This document shows positions 61,488-64,000 of a stretch of DNA of 64,000 nt, one piece after another. The stretch spans positions 6,634,001 through 6,698,000 of the forward strand of contig OZ241368.1 in NCBI GenBank assembly GCA_965200525.1, read 5' to 3'. Source of the DNA: JANNPJ01 sp965200525 (lineage in GTDB: Bacteria > Actinomycetota > Actinomycetes > Actinomycetales > Kineosporiaceae). The translations under genes were made by a program, and so were the position numbers. Below the pieces are notes generated by a model, which was not told the DNA's origin, searched no databases, and was given only the letters and a program-made list of their open reading frames with translations. Position 1 is the first letter of the stretch; each line of letters begins with the position of its first letter.

Positions 61488-61948
61488 GTGTCGTCAGAGC
61501 GGTAAACAGGCTGATCATGCGTCGACGAGCCGAACGCGCCGTCCGGCGGGCAGTGGCCGGCGCGGTGGCCGGCGACCAGGAGCGGTTCGGGGCGGCTGTG
61601 ACCACTATTCAGGAGGCCAAGACGGCACTGGCCGGCGAAAGCCGCGACCTGGCCTTCGAGATCGGTGAGGCAACCCTGCTGTCGATCCACCACGACCAGA
61701 TCCCCAGTGATGTGCAGCTGAAGCGCCTCGCATCGGAGTTCGCCCGGATCGAGAAATGGTCCGGCATCGACCGGTCGACGGTGCTCGACACTCTGACCGC
61801 CCTGCTCGCCGGGCCACCCTTTCCGACGCAAACCCCGCTGTCGGTCGTGGTCGCCCTCGATGCCTGGCTGCTGTCGGCCTTCATCCCGGACGAGGTCGAG
61901 TGGACCGACTTCCTAGACGGCATTCTCAACCGGCTGGAGGCGGCCTGA
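61484..61948 (+). CDS. Hypothetical helical protein, second gene of the two-gene unit
   Basis: 154 residues: basic N terminus (RRRAERAVRRAV), then helices with AVTTIQEAKTALAGESRDLAFEIG, and a C-terminal domain SGIDRSTVLDTLTALLAGPPFP to WTDFLDGILNRLEAA. No known family or catalytic motif. GTG 61484 is 7 nt after GGGGAG and overlaps the preceding stop, so the two proteins are probably made in fixed ratio and may interact. Confidence 0.6.
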   Translation: MSVVRAVNRLIMRRRAERAVRRAVAGAVAGDQERFGAAVTTIQEAKTALAGESRDLAFEIGEATLLSIHHDQIPSDVQLKRLASEFARIEKWSGIDRSTVLDTLTALLAGPPFPTQTPLSVVVALDAWLLSAFIPDEVEWTDFLDGILNRLEAA

Positions 61949-61997
61949 CGGCAGCGCGGCGGGGTGGGCCGGGCCGGAGGCGAAGGGCGACACGTCC

Positions 61998-62003
61998 TAG
62001 GGT
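61998..62003 (+). promoter_or_regulatory. Putative -10 box of leaderless GNAT gene
   Basis: TAGGGT lies 8 nt before GTG 62012. Confidence 0.45.
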
Positions 62004-62011
62004 GGGGTTTC

Positions 62012-63034
62012 GTGGCTGACTCCCCGATCACCCTCCCCGACCTCGCCGGGCTCACCTGGCAACCCCTGAGTGCGGACCTGGTCGACGCCTGGCACACCCT
62101 GCACGAGGCGCTGAACGACGCCGACGGCGCCCAGGAACACCTGAACCCCGACGATCTGCGCGACGAACTGGCGCCCGACTGGATCGACCTGAGCCAGGAC
62201 AGCCGGATCGGGCTGGACCAGGACGGCGTGGCCCAGGCATTCGGGCTGGTCCAGGTGCGGCCGGGCGACGTCACCCTGTTGCGGGCCTCCTGCTGGGGCG
62301 GCGTCCACCCGCAGTGGCGAGGTCGCGGCGTCGGGCGGGCACTGCTGGCCTGGCAACTTGGCCGGGCCGAGTCGATCGTGGCCGGACGGCGGGCCGAACT
62401 CGGGCCGGAGACCGCGGCCGGGGCGTTGATCGTGGTCGAGGAACAGGCCGAGTCGGCCGCCCGGCTGATCGAGCGGGCCGGGTTCGAGCTGTCCCGGTAC
62501 TTCTTCGTGATGCGCCGCGACCTGGCCCAGCCGGTGCCTGACATCATGGTCCCGGACGGGTTGCGGCTGGTCACTTTCGACGAGGCCGTGGCCGCCGACC
62601 CGGGCATCGACGACCGGCTGCGCCTGGCCCACAACGAGGCCTTCGAAGAGCACTGGGGTTTTCAGCCCTGGTCGGCCGACACCTGGCAGCAGTGGGAAAC
62701 GGGCCAGCGCGACTTCCGCGGCGACTGGAGCTACCTGGTCCTGGACGGCGACCAGATCGCCGGATACGCCCTGTGCGCCGGATTCAAGACCGAGTGGGCG
62801 AATGTCGGCTGGACCCAGGGCTGGACCAGCAAGCTTGGCGTCCGGGCCGGCTGGCGAGGTCAGGGCCTGGCCAAGACCTTGCTGACCGCATCGATGCAGG
62901 CGTTCGCGGCGTCCGGCATGCAGTACGCCGGTCTCGACGTCGACTCCGACAACCCGACCGGGGCCGTCGGGCTGTACAGCGCGCTTGGGTACCAGGTCCG
63001 CCATCGGGCCGCCCACTGGACCAAGACCCTCTAA
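62012..63034 (+). CDS. Tandem GNAT-family acetyltransferase
   Basis: 340 residues with two GNAT folds. The first acetyl-CoA loop is PQWRGRGVGRALL (about 100-113), the second GWRGQGLAKTLL near 285-297, each followed by a helix; SDNPTGAVGLYSALGY closes the second. Domain duplication of this type occurs in mycothiol synthase (MshD) and in several acetyltransferases of unknown substrate; the sequence does not decide which. GTG 62012 is chosen for the TAGGGT hexamer 8 nt upstream. Confidence 0.88.
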   Translation: MADSPITLPDLAGLTWQPLSADLVDAWHTLHEALNDADGAQEHLNPDDLRDELAPDWIDLSQDSRIGLDQDGVAQAFGLVQVRPGDVTLLRASCWGGVHPQWRGRGVGRALLAWQLGRAESIVAGRRAELGPETAAGALIVVEEQAESAARLIERAGFELSRYFFVMRRDLAQPVPDIMVPDGLRLVTFDEAVAADPGIDDRLRLAHNEAFEEHWGFQPWSADTWQQWETGQRDFRGDWSYLVLDGDQIAGYALCAGFKTEWANVGWTQGWTSKLGVRAGWRGQGLAKTLLTASMQAFAASGMQYAGLDVDSDNPTGAVGLYSALGYQVRHRAAHWTKTL

Positions 63035-63120
63035 CCCGACCTCCCTGACCGACCCGGAACGCCTGGCCAACCGCCAGGGTCAGGCTCAAGGCGGGGCGAC
63101 GGTCGGCCGATGGTCCTGGC

Positions 63121-63840
63121 ATGAGTCGCAAGCAGACGCGATGGGTCCGCCGTCAACCGGTCGGACCGGATGCCACGGGGGGCCTTGACGTGACCAGCCT
63201 GACCACGCGGAAGACGAGCCGGCGCCGTCGGCCGAGCGCAGCCTCGATCGCCGGGGCCGGCCTGGCCCTGACCGCTGCCGCTCTCGCGCTGCCGCTGACT
63301 CGCTGGACCGTTCACCGGCTCGCCGAGCGCCACACCCGCCGCGGCCGGGAAGAGCGTGGCCTCGACGCTCTGACCGGGCTGCCGAACCAGGCCGAAGCCA
63401 ACTGGTGGCTCAACATCCGCCTGCAGCGAGCCCGCTCGCGCAGCCACCGGCTGGCCCTGATGGTGCTCGACATCAACGACTTCGCCGACTGCAACGACAT
63501 GTACGGCCGGGAGGTCGGCGACCACGTGCTCCAGGTCACCGGAGCCCGGATGCAGGCCCAGTTGCGTACCGGCGACATGGTCTGCCGGACCGGCAGCGAC
63601 ACCTTCATGGTGATCATGGACGCGATCGGGCCGGACCACCTGGTGGCCAAGGTCGGCGAGCGCATCGTGGCCGCCGTGGCCGAGCCGATCAGCTACCACG
63701 GTGAGCCGATCGCGGTGACCGCCAGCCTCGGCTTCGCACTGTCGCAGGAGCGGGACAGCAGTCCCGAACTGCTGCTCGACCGGGCCGATCGCGCCCTGAT
63801 CCAGGCCAAGGCGGCCGGTCGCAGCATCGTGCAGTTCTGA
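63121..63840 (+). CDS. Degenerate GGDEF-domain protein
   Basis: 239 residues. A basic N terminus and one hydrophobic helix (about 40-62) precede a GGDEF-type domain (80-239). DALTGLPNQAEANWWL and the metal-binding VLDINDFADCND (D117) are present, but the signature GGDEF is replaced by TGSDT (157-161), so diguanylate cyclase activity is doubtful. It may bind c-di-GMP or GTP, or act as a structural partner. No EAL domain is seen. ATG 63121. Confidence 0.88.
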   Translation: MSRKQTRWVRRQPVGPDATGGLDVTSLTTRKTSRRRRPSAASIAGAGLALTAAALALPLTRWTVHRLAERHTRRGREERGLDALTGLPNQAEANWWLNIRLQRARSRSHRLALMVLDINDFADCNDMYGREVGDHVLQVTGARMQAQLRTGDMVCRTGSDTFMVIMDAIGPDHLVAKVGERIVAAVAEPISYHGEPIAVTASLGFALSQERDSSPELLLDRADRALIQAKAAGRSIVQF

Positions 63841-64000
63841 TCAGCCTCTGATCCGGACGATCAGCTCTGCCGATCGGTTGCGCGCCCGTCGATCCGGCTC
63901 CGACGTCGACTGATCAGCCCGCTGTACCTGTTTGGTGACCGGATCACCTTTGCAGGCAACGGAACGGTTCCGATCTTCGGTTTACTCTCGTCATCGGTAC
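63841..64000. other. End of window, non-coding
   Basis: No gene is seen. The sequence becomes AT-richer toward the end (TTTACTCTCG near 63980), suggesting a promoter for a gene beyond the window. Confidence 0.4.

Noticed and set aside
63121..63840. Naming the last gene a diguanylate cyclase
   Set aside because: The GGDEF signature is TGSDT, so activity is not supported.

Overview
The window is chromosomal DNA of a very high-GC actinobacterium. GTG starts are common, coding density is high, the convergent overlaps and the -4 overlaps (ATGA, GTGA) are typical, and several gene families are actinobacteria-specific (DUF3000, DUF3093, DUF3159, DUF3710, DUF4193, DUF4349, DUF5998, SepH, HemQ). From memory, the order hemQ-hemY-hemE, then RNase D, dxs, TRAM methyltransferase, APC permease, two TrkA proteins, DUF3159, OB-fold, DUF3710, dut, DUF3093, DUF4193, suhB matches the Mycobacterium tuberculosis Rv2676c-Rv2701c block. 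The hemE, DUF3000, whiI, RNase D, fadA, fadB run matches the Streptomyces block around SCO6031-SCO6026. The genus cannot be fixed from sequence alone; a non-mycobacterial, non-streptomycete lineage (Nakamurella- or Frankia-like) is my guess.

Layout. 1-6.9 kb: 3' part of a YdeP-type molybdopterin oxidoreductase; a minus-strand SDR, PPK2, aldo/keto reductase operon; treZ followed by a broken enoyl-CoA hydratase. 6.9-11.6 kb: sufE, a RibD-C reductase, a membrane-anchored hydrolase, DoxX, two unknown proteins and msrB. 11.7-16.2 kb: coproporphyrin-dependent haem genes (hemQ, hemY, hemE) with a DUF4349 lipoprotein; hemH lies further on at 48.3 kb. 16.3-20.2 kb: an accessory module wedged between hemE and DUF3000, made of a membrane-anchored protein of unknown fold diverging from a P-loop ATPase and an FRG-domain protein. 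20.3-29.6 kb: DUF3000, a WhiI-like atypical regulator, RNase D, the fadA-fadB beta-oxidation operon, an unknown gene and dxs. 30-35 kb: a xylose-type ABC transporter with its ROK regulator and striking inverted repeats around the binding-protein gene. 35-43 kb: aconitase, a TRAM RNA methyltransferase, an APC permease and the CeoB/CeoC potassium-uptake proteins. 43-57 kb: the conserved DUF/dut/suhB/hemH/sepH block, a Pat-like GNAT-acyl-CoA synthetase fusion, a nitroreductase and small proteins. 57.3-59.5 kb: a ParE/GyrB-type topoisomerase subunit. 59.6-61.95 kb: an islet of short, partly frameshifted genes with weaker codon bias. 62-63.8 kb: a tandem-GNAT protein and a degenerate GGDEF protein.

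Two themes cut across the window. First, many genes look leaderless: a TANNNT or CANNNT hexamer lies 6-8 nt upstream of the ATG or GTG. This was used to choose several starts. Second, most convergent gene ends carry long GC-rich inverted repeats without a T-run. The best candidates for a new system are the FRG/ATPase/membrane-protein module and, less certainly, the two-gene helical pair after parE. No tRNA, rRNA, CRISPR array or intact insertion sequence was seen.
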